This document shows, in pieces, positions 47,201 through 58,700 of a stretch of DNA of 64,000 bases. This DNA comes from Annona cherimola (taxonomy: Eukaryota; Streptophyta; Magnoliopsida; Magnoliales; Annonaceae): positions 41,519,452 to 41,583,451 of the forward strand of contig CM059972.1 of assembly GCA_030490835.1 (NCBI GenBank), given 5' to 3'. How positions within the stretch are numbered: the stretch's first letter is position 1; every line of letters starts with the position of its first letter. Made by a program: the position numbers and the translations under genes. A model generated the notes under the pieces. It was not told where the DNA came from and searched no databases. It was given only the letters and a program-made list of their open reading frames with translations.

Positions 47201-48546
47201 ATGTCATTAAATTCATGCACTCATGCTTTGTACTCTAGCATTAAATGTAGAGTACTTTTGAGGTGCATTAGTCAACCATGCTCACCTTTTTCAATTCAGG
47301 TACTTTCCCAACATTTCAAGTTTAATCCAAGCCATCCAAAATAAATATCTCATAATTTCATTTAACCTTTTCAAATTTCATCTCAATTCGATTTTCCTAG
47401 CTCCCGTTATAGCCGTTTAAAGTTAACAGTTGAAATTGAGATATAATCAATAAATCATTAATCCAATTTCACCAAGGATTTTCATAATCCAATAATTCCA
47501 TAATACCAAGCCCAACATCATCAACTACCATTTCAAATTTCACTTGAATCCGCCTGGTAGGCGTCAAGTTATGAATTTTCTATCATTTTTCATCTTAATT
47601 CCATAATTACACTTTAATCTTCATAAATTAAATCGTGATTATTAACATGATTATTCATGATACTTTGTCACTTTTAAATACTTATTAAGCCCCTCGGGTC
47701 ATACCGACTCACTTTGGGCTCCGGCGATTAAGTTTTTAATCACCCTTCTTAATTAAACCCTAATTGCAACATATCATAAAATCCTAAAATCATCCAAAAA
47801 TTCCATTTAATCATATATAAGTCACATGTACATGATTAATGCACACATTGAATCTTACTTAGTTTGGGGTTTCACAAATTTTCTCCAAAATCACACTGTT
47901 TACTGTAGCGATTTACTGTTCATCCGAAGTTACGGTCCACAGTAACGTTGTTATTGTTCACGGGTTCCAAAAATTGACATTTTTTCCAAAAATAAAAAAA
48001 TACCATGACATAGCTTATGCTTATTATATCATGAAAAATTTCATACATTTTGAATTTATCATCATTTACTTGGCTAAATAAATCATTTTCTCTCTATACT
48101 AAAAATCAACATAAATTCACTTAAGCATAATCCTTAATTCCAAAAATTATGAAATTAATATATCATCATTACAACATCATATTTATTCATCCAAAATCAT
48201 TATTTACCAATTTTGAAGCATTATTTTCACATATCATATGTTATCTTCCCGAATGCTCTATCTTTGCTCCAAATTTTTGATGTTTTGGCATAATTCCAAT
48301 TAGGCATTATATCTATACTTATTTTCTCATGCTTAGGCATTATCTAAGGATAGTTTTACCCTACTTAACATCCAAAAGAAATTTAGATGGAAATCACTTA
48401 CCCAAAGTGGAGATATCTCACTTTTTCTTACCCTTTCTCTCGCTAACTTCCTCCTTTTCTTCCTTGGACGTGTGGGAAAGTTTGGGAACTTGGAATGGCT
48501 CAAATGGAGCTGGGATTCATTGTGCCTTGGACGTCGCCCTGTAGCC

Positions 48547-48555
48547 CTATTTATA
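48547..48555 (-). promoter_or_regulatory. TATA box of the 41326 LTR A copy
   Basis: The minus strand reads TATAAATAGGGC, at the position equivalent to 11976-11984. Confidence 0.6.
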
Positions 48556-49448
48556 GGGTTGGATTTTTCAAGAATTTGGAATTTACCCCCTAGCTTGAGG
48601 TATTTAATTATAAATTGGTATTTCTATTTAATTTTAGAAAATGCTTTGAGCCAAGAGCTGCCACCCTAGGCCTGCTCCAGCCCACCCTATGCAGCCTATT
48701 TTTATTTATTTTTTGATTTTTAAAATTAATTAATTTAGGCTAAATCATCCTAACCGTTGGTTAATGATCATGTTGATTTTAAGCCATGGATTTTTGGTCA
48801 AAGCTCACCCACCCTAGCCTGCACGCCCCTGCCATTGCAGCTGCTTTTCATTTAATTTTTTTATTTTATTTTTTTATTTTATTTAAAAAGTCAAAAGTAG
48901 AATTAATTAAAAGTTAGCTACTTTTTCGATCTCTATTTGACGCTACATCTTGACCTTTGAGTTGTAATTTTCATCACATCTTAACCCATTCATCATGTTT
49001 ATTATGAATTTTTAACCATCCATAAAAATTTCATCGAATTCCGACGCCCGAATTGCAAATTATGAATTCTTCGTTATTTTTCCACAAAAATTCAAATTTG
49101 GATTAAAATAACAAAAATAATGTTATTTTGTCTTGTAGCGATTGAATTCATTTTTCGTCTTTTTGTGATTAGGTTAATCCAAATAATTAACTCTTAATCA
49201 CCTGTCTTAATCCCCGGTTACTTTTTGTGCGTTAGTTCGAGAGATTAAGCATAGTTTGCACTCATTTAGCTTAATTTTCATCCGATTTTCATTTTAGGAG
49301 CATTAATTAGTTTTTAGGCAATTTTAGCATTATTTAGGCAATTTTAGTTTATTTATTTAGTTTTTTCCATCTTTTGTAGGAAGGACGGGACACACGAAGG
49401 CAAAGTGGACGAGTTGAATGCAAACTGAAGCATCAAGAGGCAGAGAGT

Positions 49449-49714
49449 TGGCGCCTAGGCGCCACCCAGGGGCCCCCAGGCGCTACCTCATCTACATGCA
49501 ACTCGAGTGCAGACGTCGTTGAAGCCACAGTTCAGAAATTGCATCCAGGGAGTTGGCACCTAGGCGCCAAGCAGGGGCAACTACAAAAGTTAAGGAGAAG
49601 CACCAGGTAGGGACAGTCCAGAGAGTTGGCGCCTAGGCGCCAGTGCAAAAATTCCTAGGGTTCTAGAATGTGTCCAAACTGCTCAGCACATAGAGAGTTG
49701 GCACCTAGGCACCA
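49449..49714 (+). repeat. Four palindromes upstream of TATA in B LTR
   Basis: Sites at 49449 and 49627 are perfect TGGCGCCTAGGCGCCA. Those at 49554 and 49699 have the same core with one or two changes. Spacing is 72 to 105 bases. The TATA box TCTATATATAG is at 49765-49775. Confidence 0.88.
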
Positions 49715-50413
49715 ATACGCATCCGTACGCGAATATTCCAGTGCGTAAGCTGCGCAAGTAGGACTCTATATATAGTTCCTAGGGGTTCGCGCACGGGGAA
49801 GAGAAGGAGAAGGAAGAGAGAGAGCCTGAGAACGAACCAAAGTGCAGAAGAAAGTGGAAATCAAGATTAAAGCATGGATTGAAGAGAGGATTCAAGCCCC
49901 GTTGGTGGAAACCGTCAGAAATAGTTTTCTCTTATTCTTTCTAATTTTCTTTCTCTGTCTTTATGGATACTTTCTATATGGATGTATTGGATGTTAAGAT
50001 CATGTCTTTGAGGTAAACCCCCATTAGATGGATAGTTAGGATGAATTGAATTCTAAATTATATTGTTTCTTAGTTCTTAGAAAATTCAGTAATGAATATT
50101 TAAGCTTATATATGATTGTGTATTTTGCATGTGTGAGTTTAATGCTTTTACAAGATTAGCTACTTTGTAAGATGATTTAATTACTTAATTTATCCTTGGA
50201 AGAGGAAGATCTTTGCCAGACCCATGTGCAAGGCATAGGTTTCGACCTTTGTGTAAGGAGAGTTGTTTAACGGATAGGAATATACCGTTAAACCCTGTGT
50301 AGTCATTATACAAGTTATGAACTTATCAATTTCACTTTATTTAATGGCATGGGAACATAACACTTAAATAGGGTGTAATTAGCTTTATATACTGTTGGGA
50401 GACATATATAAAG

Positions 50414-52116
50414 TGTTGGTCCCGAGTTGATGGCTAAACCCAAGAGGGGAGGGGTGAATTGGGTTCTTTAAAAAATTCTTTGGTAAATTAAAAATCTTAA
50501 CCCCTTGAAAGATTAATCCCCTTTTGAAAGCAAATAGAGAGCAATTAAGATAAAGCAGTAAAAGGAAGCAGAAGACAAGATTTATAGTGGTTCGGGCAAA
50601 CCTTCCCTACTCCACCCTTCCAAGCTCACACTCCGTTGTGACTTGGGTTCCACTATGTATTCCTCGAATACACTTAGAGTCTCCGCTCTCTTCTAGATTC
50701 AAGCTCTAGGGGGCATATACAACTTATAGCCTATGCTCTCTTCTAGATTCTAGCTCTAGGGGGCATAAACAACACACTGCACAAGTAGGTGATGAGTCAC
50801 ACTCCAATCACACTACTTTGCATACACTTGATCTTAGCTACCCAAGCTAAATCAAGGTTAATACAACAAGACTTTGAAATAAGAAAAACTACACTTTACA
50901 GAGATGTGTAGGCAGGTTGAGCTCGAGGAAGAAATTAGAAGCAGCTTGGATGAGTATCGATGAAGCAGCTTGCAACTTGAAGCTCTTTCTTCCTTTGAAT
51001 GTTTATGGACCACTCAAAAATGGAGAAAAGGAAATGGAAACACTTTCTTGCACTTCTTTTCTCTCTTTGGACTTTGTGATGTGTATATGAGTGTCTTGTA
51101 TATTCTTTCACGTTCATTTGAGTGTCCTTTTATAGAGTGAGGAAGATTTGAACGTTGTAGAGGTGGTTGGCGCGCAATAAATGATCTCCAACGTTCAAAA
51201 ATTCAAACGTTATTTTCCAAGTCGAAGATGGAGTCGACTTGGCCTGCGACTTGGCTTCCAAGTCGCACCTGGAGTCGACCTCGTGTGCGACTCCAGTTCT
51301 TCAGATTCCCAAGTCTGAGTCTTGGGTCGACTTGGCCTCAGACTTCAACTCAAGTCGATCCTGGAGTCGACTTGGGTTGCGACTTGGCTCGGCCTTTGCT
51401 AAAAATGCTTTGATCTTCATTTGATCTGCTTCTATCATGCTTGGCTTTCTTCCTTTGAATCATTTTCATTCTGGATGATTCCTCATACTTGTAGATCTTG
51501 TTAATCTTGAAGTCCTTGTTTTTGGTTTATCTTGGATAGGCTTAAACCTCATGAATCTTTGGAGAGTTTGATTCTTGTAGAACAGATTCATGTACCTTGC
51601 TTTGCTTTGGAGTCATTTGATCTTTAGGACTTGATAGACTTGATTTGATCTTGAACATGTATTCTTACTTTGAACTTGAGTGAAACTCAAGTTATCTTTG
51701 AGAATAGTCTTTGCTCCTTGATTTGGATCTTGATAAAGTTCAAGTAGGTTCTTGGAATGGGCTTGGAACTACATTTTGAAGTCTGAACTTCTCAAGTCGA
51801 GGATGGAGTCGACCTTGTCTGCGACTTCACCCAAGTCGCAAGTGGAGTCGACTTAGCCTGCGACTTCACCTGCTACTCTTCCATTTCTGATTTTCCCTTT
51901 GAGGTTCAAAGTCAAGTCGATAGTGGAGTCGACTTTGGGATCTACTTCACCCTAAGTCGAAGTCCAAGTTGACTTGGGGATCGACTTGGCTATTTCAGTT
52001 CCTTAATCATTGAGCAAACTCATTAGTACTCTTTAATATACTCAAATTAGCCTTTGTTAATCATCAAAACTTAAACTTTGGTCAATTTTGTTTTGTTTTA
52101 AATATTGTTTCTAACA
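50414..52116 (-). mobile_element. Solo LTR of family C, innermost insertion
   Basis: A 1,703-base LTR from TGTTGGTCCCGAG to TTTCTAACA, flanked by a perfect target-site duplication TAAAG (50409-50413 and 52117-52121). It is in the minus orientation: the TATA box reads TATAAAAGG at 51126-51135 on the minus strand. A duplicated phrase TCTCTTCTAGATTC then AGCTCTAGGGGGCATA (about 50690-50765) is private to this copy. Confidence 0.92.
51215..51400 (-). repeat. AAGTCGAC array in LTR C, first block
   Basis: Units with GGAGTCGACTTGG, TGCGACTTGG and CAAGTCGCACC. A second block follows at 51795-51990 in the same LTR. Confidence 0.85.
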
Positions 52117-52619
52117 TAAAGATATATGAACTTGGTCTAGTAAATCCATATGTAATCCACTTAAAAAGAACCAGAGCAATATAGTTTAGATTCAAGGATT
52201 CCGATCTATCCATCTGCCATCCCTAATCAGCAAACCCGCTTCCAGTATCCAGTAGTCTCACATCTCTACTCTAATTCCACTTTGCAATTATTAATTTAGT
52301 TGGATCACAAACCCAGAATTTTACAACCATTGAAAGTAGTTAAACTAAATAATAATTCCGGTTAACAATTCCTCGGGGGAACGATACTCTACTCACTCTT
52401 TATTACTTGACACGGCACGTATACTTGCGTAAATAGCTAGCACTTTAATTGACATATATGCAGCTCGTCATGTACTATTCATGTGGGTCAAATTATTTTA
52501 ACCTCCAATACGCATATCCATCAATGTAATTTATGAATTTTCATTTATCATATAAATAATTACAAAATAATTTAAGGTTACAAATCTCGAAATGACGCGT
52601 ATACGGTCGGCGTTTCACA

Positions 52620-52890
52620 CCCAGTTTTTTGAAAATCGACTTGGGCATGAGATTAATGCTGGCTCCCAAGTCGCATAGAGCTCTCCCGAATAATTGGTTT
52701 CCAATTGTGCACAGGATAGTGAAACTCCCTGGGTCCTTGAGCTTAGGAGGCCACTTCCTTGCACCATAGCGCTAGTTTCCTCTTTTAAAGTCACTGTCTC
52801 GAATTCCGTCAACCACCTTTTCTTTGATAGTACGTCTTTCATAAATTTAGCGTAGCTCGGCATCTGTTCCAAGGCTTTGACGAGAGGTAT
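52620..52890 (-). pseudogene. Protease N-terminal part of the B element
   Basis: An 85-codon frame with MPSYAKFMKDVLSKKR, EFETVTLKEETSAMVQ and then a stretch matching the region before the Athila-type active site (LCDLGAS-type text is expected). Here the frame reads LYATWEPALISCPSRFSKNW, apparently shifted by one base, so the catalytic motif is visible only in a different frame. It joins 41325 across the CCCAG duplication. Confidence 0.72.
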
Positions 52891-53149
52891 ATTGATATGT
52901 AGCTGCTTTAATATCTCTAAAAATTCTTGAATTGGCCCTCCTTTTTAGTCTTTGTGAATCTCTAAGGAAATGGAGGAGGTGGCCTTTGGTCTGTAGCGAT
53001 TTCAGCGTCCGGTTGCTTTTGCATAATATCTGGTTCTTCTGGATCCTGTGACTACTGAATCAGAGGATTAGTGGGTTCGGTTACCGATTCTGGTGGAATT
53101 GTATCGGGTAACTACTTCCCACTACACAGCGTGACTGCTTGCACCTGTT

Positions 53150-54576
53150 CTTTACCTTTTCCTTTCGAATTTTGCTCTATATCACTTGGCAAAGAACCTT
53201 GAGGCCGGTTATTTAGAGCTAAGGCCATTTGGCCTATTTGTGCTTCCAAATTTCTGTTTGTCGTGATCTGGGATTGCATGAATTGCATAAAGAGATTTTT
53301 CAGATCCGATTTCTTCTCTTCTTACGATGGTGGATTGAATTGCATTGGTCTTGCTGGCTGTTGCTGCAGGGACTGCTGCGAGAATCCCTGTGGCTGATTC
53401 GACCTCGTCTGATTGTTTCATGAAAAGTTGGGATGATTTCTTCAGCCTGGGTTGTAGCTGTTTCCATATTGATTTGCTGGATTTTTCTAGAAATTTCCCA
53501 CGTAATTAATGGACTCCGGATTGGAGGCACATTCATCACTGGGATGGCCGAATTCGCTGCACCACGTGAAAATATCTATTATTGTCTGCGCTGTGGTATA
53601 GACGCCCCTAGTGCACTGATGTTGGCTGGCCTGGATAAGTTCTAAATTTGCCAGGATAAGGCGTCGATGTGGGCTTTAATCGATGAAACTACATCCAGTA
53701 GGAGTAGACCCCCACTTCGGCTCCTGTCAGATGGCAGTTGATAGGTATTGGCCGCCATATTTTCAAGTAGGGCGTATGATTCTCAATAGCTTTTCCTCAG
53801 TAGAGAACCGTTTGATGATGAATCCACCATGTGACGGGTGGAATCCTGGAGACCATTATAAAAAAATTTGAATTTGAACCCACGGTTGAATTCCATGATG
53901 CGGGCATTTTCGGAGCAGGTCTTTGAATTGATCACACGCCTCTGAAAGAGTCTCTTCTCCATGTTGTTTGAATGAGACTATATCCATCCTCAACTTAGCT
54001 AACTTGGCAGGCAGAAAAATATTTCTCTAGGAATTTATGAGCCAAGTCGTTCCATGCGTTGACAGAGTTCAGGGGTAGAGAGTCAAGCCACTCCGAAGCT
54101 CTCTCCCGCAGAGAAAATGGAAAAGTCCGAAGCCGCATTGCCTCGTCGGAGACTCCATTCTGCTTGAACGTGTTCATGATCTATAGAAAATTCTGCAGAT
54201 GGCGGTGTGGATCTTCAGACGCTAGACCTCCAAACTGCCCAATGGACTGGAGCATCTAGAAAATCATCGGTTTGATCTCAAAGTTGTTGGTGTCGATAGG
54301 AGGAGGTGCAATGTTAGTTTGAACTGCATTCTGGCCCAGCGCAATGAGATCCCAAATGGGTTGGTCCAAATCATCTTGAGGTGGATGAATTGGAACCTCA
54401 ATCCTTTGGTTCCCCAGTTGGTTTGCATGAACGTTCTCGTCCGGGTTCTCAATGCGTTCCATAGTATGCTGTTTACTCCTAGCTTCCCTGCTCTTACTAC
54501 GCCTTCTCTAATAAGTTCATTCGGGTTCTGGATCAAAAGGAATAACAATCTCCTTTCCAGCTCTGCCTCGGCTCAT
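53150..54576 (-). pseudogene. Gag of the B element (Athila-like)
   Basis: Starts at the ATG at 54576 (MSRGRAGKEIVIPFDPEPE) and is broken by many stops and frameshifts. Recognisable parts in order: ENVHANQLGNQRIEVPIHPP, the capsid segment MNTFKQNGVSDEAMRLRTF followed by PFSLRERASEWLDSLP and WNDLAHKFLEKYF (54177-53995), a knuckle remnant CSEFGHPSDEC (about 53525), a Gln/Asn-rich tail and LFMQFMQSQI..NLEAQIGQMA (about 53240). These are the hallmarks of Athila-type Gag. Several stops stand where CGA or CAG is expected. Confidence 0.82.
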
Positions 54577-54715
54577 GCAAAATGAGATTAATCTGCAAAA
54601 ACCAATTCAATTGAATTAGCGGAAAAAAATTCTAAACTAAAAGAAATTATGAAAATAAACTATTCTACAGAATTATACAAGAAAGCAATAAAACTAACAA
54701 TAATTAGCTAAATAG

Positions 54716-54734
54716 TTCCCCGGCAACGGCGCCA
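54716..54734 (-). promoter_or_regulatory. Primer-binding site for tRNA-Asp
   Basis: The minus strand reads TGGCGCCGTTGCCGGGGAA, complementary to 19 bases at the 3' end of plant tRNA-Asp including CCA. It lies 6 bases (AGTTTT) inside the LTR end at 54741. This priming site is typical of Athila-type elements and fixes the 5' end of the element. Confidence 0.93.
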
Positions 54735-55730
54735 AAAACTTGACAAGCTGCGTATACGTCAATTAAAATGCTCGCTATTTACGCAAGTATACGTGTCGTG
54801 TCATGTAATAAAGAGTGAGTAAAGTATCGTTTCCATGAGGAATTGTTAATCAGAATTATTAATTAGTTTAATTGCTTTCGGTGGGAAGAAAATTCTAAGT
54901 TTATGAATTTAAACTAAAGTTAACAACTACAATAAGAAATCAGAATAGGGTTCACGGAACTGCTGGATACTAGAAACGGGTTTAATAATTAGGGATGGCA
55001 AATGGATAGATCGGAATCTTTGAATCTAAACTATATCGTATTAGTTCTTTTTAATTGGCTTGTGTATGGATTTACTAGCCTAAGTTCAATAATCTTTATA
55101 TATGTCTTCCAACACTATATAAAGCTAATTACACCCTATTTAATTGTTATGTTCCCATGCCATTAATTAAAGTGAAATTGATAAGTGCATAACCCGTTTA
55201 GTGACTACACAGGGTTTAACGGTATATTCCTATCCGTTAAACAACTCCCCTTACAAAGAGAAAACCTATGCTCTGCACATGGATCTAGTAGAGATTTTCC
55301 TCTTCCAAAGATAAATCAAGCAATTAAATCATCTTACAAGGTAGCTAATCTTGTAAAAAGCATTAAAACCACACATGCAAGGGTAAATCATACACAATCA
55401 TATATAAAATCAAATATTCATTCCTGAATTTCAAAGAACCAAGACAATATAGTTTAGAGTTTAATTCATCCTAACTATCCATCTAATGGAGATTTAGTTT
55501 AGAGACATGATCATAACATCCATTACATCCATATTCAAAGTATCCATGAAAGCAGAGAAAGAAAAAATAAAAAGAATAAGAGAAAATTGGTTTTCCGGTG
55601 GCTTCCACCAACAGAGTTGAATCCTCTCTTCAATCTGTGCTTTGATCGCGTTTTCGTCTTTCTCTTCTATGTAATTCTGTTCCCGGGCTCTCTCTTCTTG
55701 GTCGTCCTTCGCGCGCAAACCCCTAGGATC

Positions 55731-55738
55731 TATTTATA
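55731..55738 (-). promoter_or_regulatory. TATA box of the B element 5' LTR
   Basis: TATAAATA on the minus strand, followed by GATCCTAGGGGTTTG, the same context as the other B LTRs. Confidence 0.65.
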
Positions 55739-55787
55739 GAGTGACATTGCGCAGCAGATGCACTGAAATCTACGCATACGAATGTGT

Positions 55788-56183
55788 ATTGGCGCCTAAG
55801 CGCCTCTAGCTGGAGCCTAGGCGCCAACTCTCTATGTGCTGGGCAACTTGGAACTTTTCTGCAAACCCTAAGAGTTCATGCCTTAGTGCCTAGGTGCCCC
55901 TGGCTGGTGCTTAGGTGCCAACTCTCTGGAGGTTTCATGACTTGGAGCTTTTCTTGGACACACCCGTGTGATCATGCTTGGCGCTTGGGCGCCCCTGGAT
56001 TGTGCCTAGGCACCAACTCCCTTGAAGCTATTGTGTTTGCTGACCTCAAAACCCTTCTGAATTTGGCTGTAAATTGATGAAGTGGCGCCTAGGCGCCAAC
56101 TCTCTAGGAGAATTTTGCTTGCTGAATTGTGCTGGAGTCTTGGAGATCCTGGCAAGGGCACGTAGGGTGGCGCCTGGGCACCA
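55788..56183 (-). repeat. Palindrome array in the 5' LTR of the B element
   Basis: Sites around 55788-55825 (two, one damaged), 55880-55925, 55978-56020, 56081-56096 (perfect) and 56168-56183. Most are followed by AACTCTCTGG or a close variant, showing that the repeat unit is about 80-100 bases with the palindrome in its centre. Confidence 0.85.
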
Positions 56184-56432
56184 TCCACCTGCCTCATGAC
56201 TTGGTCTTGATCTGCATTCCACTCGCCCGCATGCCTTCATATGGCTTGTCCTTCCTGCAAAAAATGGAAAAACTAAGTAGATGGACTAAAAAGGCCTAAT
56301 TAATGCTAAAAATGCATAAAAACTAAATAATGCTCCTAAAATGCAAAGTGAATAAAAATTAAGATAAATTGATGCAAACTAAGCCTAATTTCTCGGACTA
56401 ACGCACAAATAAAGATACGAGTTATCAATCTC

Positions 56433-57073
56433 TCATGAAATTTAGGACTTAAGACACTCTTATTTAAACACTTTATAGCCAATGTCGAGGCAAAATAAGA
56501 TGACAGTAAAAAAGGGAAGAAAAACACATTTTAAGAATGATGAACAAATATTAAAAATTAAGGATGAGATGATATAGGATCTAGGGTTTACATGTAACAT
56601 TCTACACAAAATAATTGGTTTGCTTGTTTAATCTGGATGCATTATGTGAAAAGAGAACAAATCCTAAATTAATTTCACATCCTTTTTCGAGACATGCAAG
56701 AAGTATTTTAACTTTTATAACAACTTATTTTTATGAGATTAAGTCAATTAGAATCCATTAAGTTCCATGGCAGTTCATAGGATTCTTCAAGGTCATTATA
56801 CCTATTTTCATAGCCTAGATTTTCGAGTTTAATATCTTGATTATCATATATTAGATTTTCATCTCTCGGTTTCATCACCTAATATATTAAATCATGTCAT
56901 AGTATAGGCCCATACATAAAGCAAGCATAAAGAATAAAAGATATAATAAATCAAAAAAAAATACAAGATATCAAATTAATAGAAAGAATCTTCCATAAAT
57001 AAGTAAAAATCAATCATCGTATATAGGTCGCATGCTACATCCTAAAAACTAAAATATGGGTTTAATTACACAT
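56433..57073. other. Background between two B elements
   Basis: AT-rich non-coding sequence. It continues the 36841-37819 background across the B insertion. I see no gene or repeat of known type. Confidence 0.5.
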
Positions 57074-58684
57074 TGACGAGCTGCGTATGTGTTAATTAAA
57101 ATGCTCGCTATTTACGCAAGTATACGTGCCGTGTCAAGTAATAAAGAGTGAGTAAAGTATCATTCCCACAAGGAATTGTTAACCGGAATTATAAATTAGT
57201 TAAATTGCTTTCGATGGGTGGAAAATTCTGGGTTTATTATTTAACTAAACTAACTATTGCAAAGAGCAAACAGAGTAGAGATTACGAGACTACTGGATAC
57301 TAAAAATGAGTTTACTGATTAGGGATGGTAGATGGATAGATCGGAATCTTTGAATCTAAACTATATTGCTCTGTTCTTCTTAGTTGGATCGCATATGGAT
57401 TTACTAGCCCAAGTTCATATATCTTTATATATGTCTTCCAACATTATATAAGGCTAATTACACCCTATTTAATTGCTATGTTCCCATGCCATTAAATAAA
57501 GTGAAATTGATAAGTTCGTAACTTGTATAATAACTACACAGGGTTTAACGGTATATTCCTATCCGTTAAACAACTCCCCTTACACAAAGGTAGAAACCTA
57601 TGCCTTGCACATGGATCTAGCAGAGATCTTCCTCTTCCAAGGATAAATCAAGCAATTAAATCATCTTACAAGGTAGCTAATCTTGTAAAAAGCATTAAAT
57701 CCACACATGCAAAGGTAAATCATACACAATCATATATAAAATCAAATATTCATTCCTGAATATTCTAAAAACCAAGAAACAATATAGTTTAGAATTCAAA
57801 TCATCCTAATTATCCATCTAATGGAGGTTTAGTTCAAAGTCGTGATCTTAACATTCAATACATTCATATAAAAAGTATCCATGAAATCAAAGAAAGAAAA
57901 TTAGAAAGAATAAGAGAAAACTGTTTTCCGGTGGTTTCCACCAACGGAGTTGATTCCTCTCTTCAATTTGGGCTTTTATCTTGTTTTCCTCTTTCTCTTG
58001 CTCTCTAGTTCATCTCTGGGTTCACTCTCCTCCCCTCTTTTACGCGCGCGAACCCCTAGGAACTATATATATAGTCCTTTTGCGCAGCTTACGCACTGAA
58101 ATTTGCGCGTACGAATGCGTATTGGCTCCTAGGTGCCCCTAGCTGGCGCCTAGGCACCATCTCTCTGGACATTCCATGACTTGGAGCTTCATCCTTGACA
58201 CATTGGAGATCATGTCTGGCACCTGGCCGCCCCTAACTGGTGCCTAGGTGCCAACTCCCTGGAGGCATGCCTGACTTGTGGCCTCAACAACGTCTGAACT
58301 TGGCTTGCATGTAGATGAAGTGGCGCCTAGGCGCCAACTCCTTGGAAGCCATGTTGTAAGCTAAGTGTGTGCTGAAAATGGCCAAGGCACATAGGGTGGC
58401 GCCTAGGCACCATCCACGTGCCTCTGACTTGCCTCAATCTGCATTCGACTCGCCCGCTTTGCCTTCATATGTCCCGTCATTCCTGCAAAAGATGAAAAAA
58501 CTAAATAAATAAACTAAAAATGTCTAAATAATGTTAAAAATGTCTAAAAACTAAATAATGCACCTTAAATGCAAAGCGGATGAAAATTAAGCTAAATGAA
58601 TGCAAACTAAACCTAATCTCTCGAACTAACGCACAAATCAGGTTTTAAATGGGCCATGATAACTCGTAAAAATACGAGTTATCA
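57074..58684 (-). mobile_element. 3' LTR of the second B element
   Basis: A 1,611-base LTR from TGACGAGCTGCG to GAGTTATCA, with the terminal palindrome intact at 58657-58684, four palindromic sites at about 58121-58416 and a TATA box at 58063-58074 (CTATATATATAG). Confidence 0.9.
58121..58416 (-). repeat. Palindrome array in the 3' LTR of the second B element
   Basis: Sites near 58123-58155, 58217-58252, 58321-58336 (perfect TGGCGCCTAGGCGCCA) and 58397-58412. Confidence 0.85.
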
Positions 58685-58700
58685 CACCCCCAAACTTAAA
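58685..58700 (-). promoter_or_regulatory. Polypurine tract of the second B element
   Basis: The minus strand reads TTAAGTTTGGGGGTG directly before the LTR start. Just upstream is CTCGAGGACTAGCAACA, as at 22485-22505. Confidence 0.85.

Larger units (their letters stand above)
42304..47876 (-). mobile_element. Long solo LTR of family A (5,573 bp)
   Basis: Runs from TGTGGCGCCACG to GGGGTTTCACA with a perfect target-site duplication AATTT at 42299-42303 and 47877-47881. Removing it rejoins TAATCTCAAATTT to TCTCCAAAATCAC, which is continuous in the copy at 9305-12816 (near 11250). It is the longest complete A LTR here. The extra length comes mainly from the hairpin array, the CAGACCG block and duplicated CTTGCTTGCTTA segments. 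Confidence 0.92.
49222..52470 (+). mobile_element. Solo LTR of family B, 5' tip missing, with nested C LTR
   Basis: Plus-strand B LTR from TTTTTGTGCGTTAG to CAGCTCGTCA. The first about 45 bases, including the terminal palindrome, are missing. LTR A text surrounds it on both sides (CCGGTTAC before, TGTACTATTC after). Without the C insert it measures about 1,546 bases. Because the 5' end is lost, the target-site duplication is only suggestive. Confidence 0.82.
41326..52619 (-). mobile_element. Family A solo LTR nested in the B element's protease gene
   Basis: The left end is TGTGGCGCC at 41326 and the right end GTTTCACA at 52619, with a perfect target-site duplication CCCAG at 41321-41325 and 52620-52624. 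It holds a second A LTR (42304-47876) and a B LTR with a C LTR inside (49222-52470). Removing these leaves about 2.5 kb (41326-42303, 47877-49221, 52471-52619), a short subtype close to the copy at 9305-12816 but with a deletion near its U5 side. Confidence 0.88.
54741..56427 (-). mobile_element. 5' LTR of the B element
   Basis: A 1,687-base LTR. On the minus strand it starts TGATAACTCGTA at 56427 and ends CGCAGCTTGTCA at 54741. The tip has lost the second arm of the terminal palindrome and about 15 further bases. It contains five palindromic or half-palindromic sites (55788-56183) and a TATA box TATAAATA at 55731-55738. Confidence 0.9.
37820..56432 (-). mobile_element. Athila-like B element without visible RT, with target-site duplications
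   Basis: A minus-strand element with a perfect ATCTC target-site duplication at 37820-37824 and 56428-56432. Order on the minus strand: 5' LTR, tRNA-Asp primer-binding site, gag, protease, a linker coding region, an internal promoter-like region, an accessory ORF and a truncated 3' LTR. An A LTR at 41326-52619 splits the protease gene. With that insert removed the element is about 7.3 kb. I find no reverse transcriptase, RNase H or integrase, so it is non-autonomous, or was made so by internal deletion. A deletion near 38730 removed the polypurine tract and the U3 of the 3' LTR. Confidence 0.88.

Noticed and set aside
54716..54734. tRNA-Asp gene fragment
   Set aside because: Only the 3' 19 bases match, exactly at the primer-binding position next to the LTR; it is a PBS.
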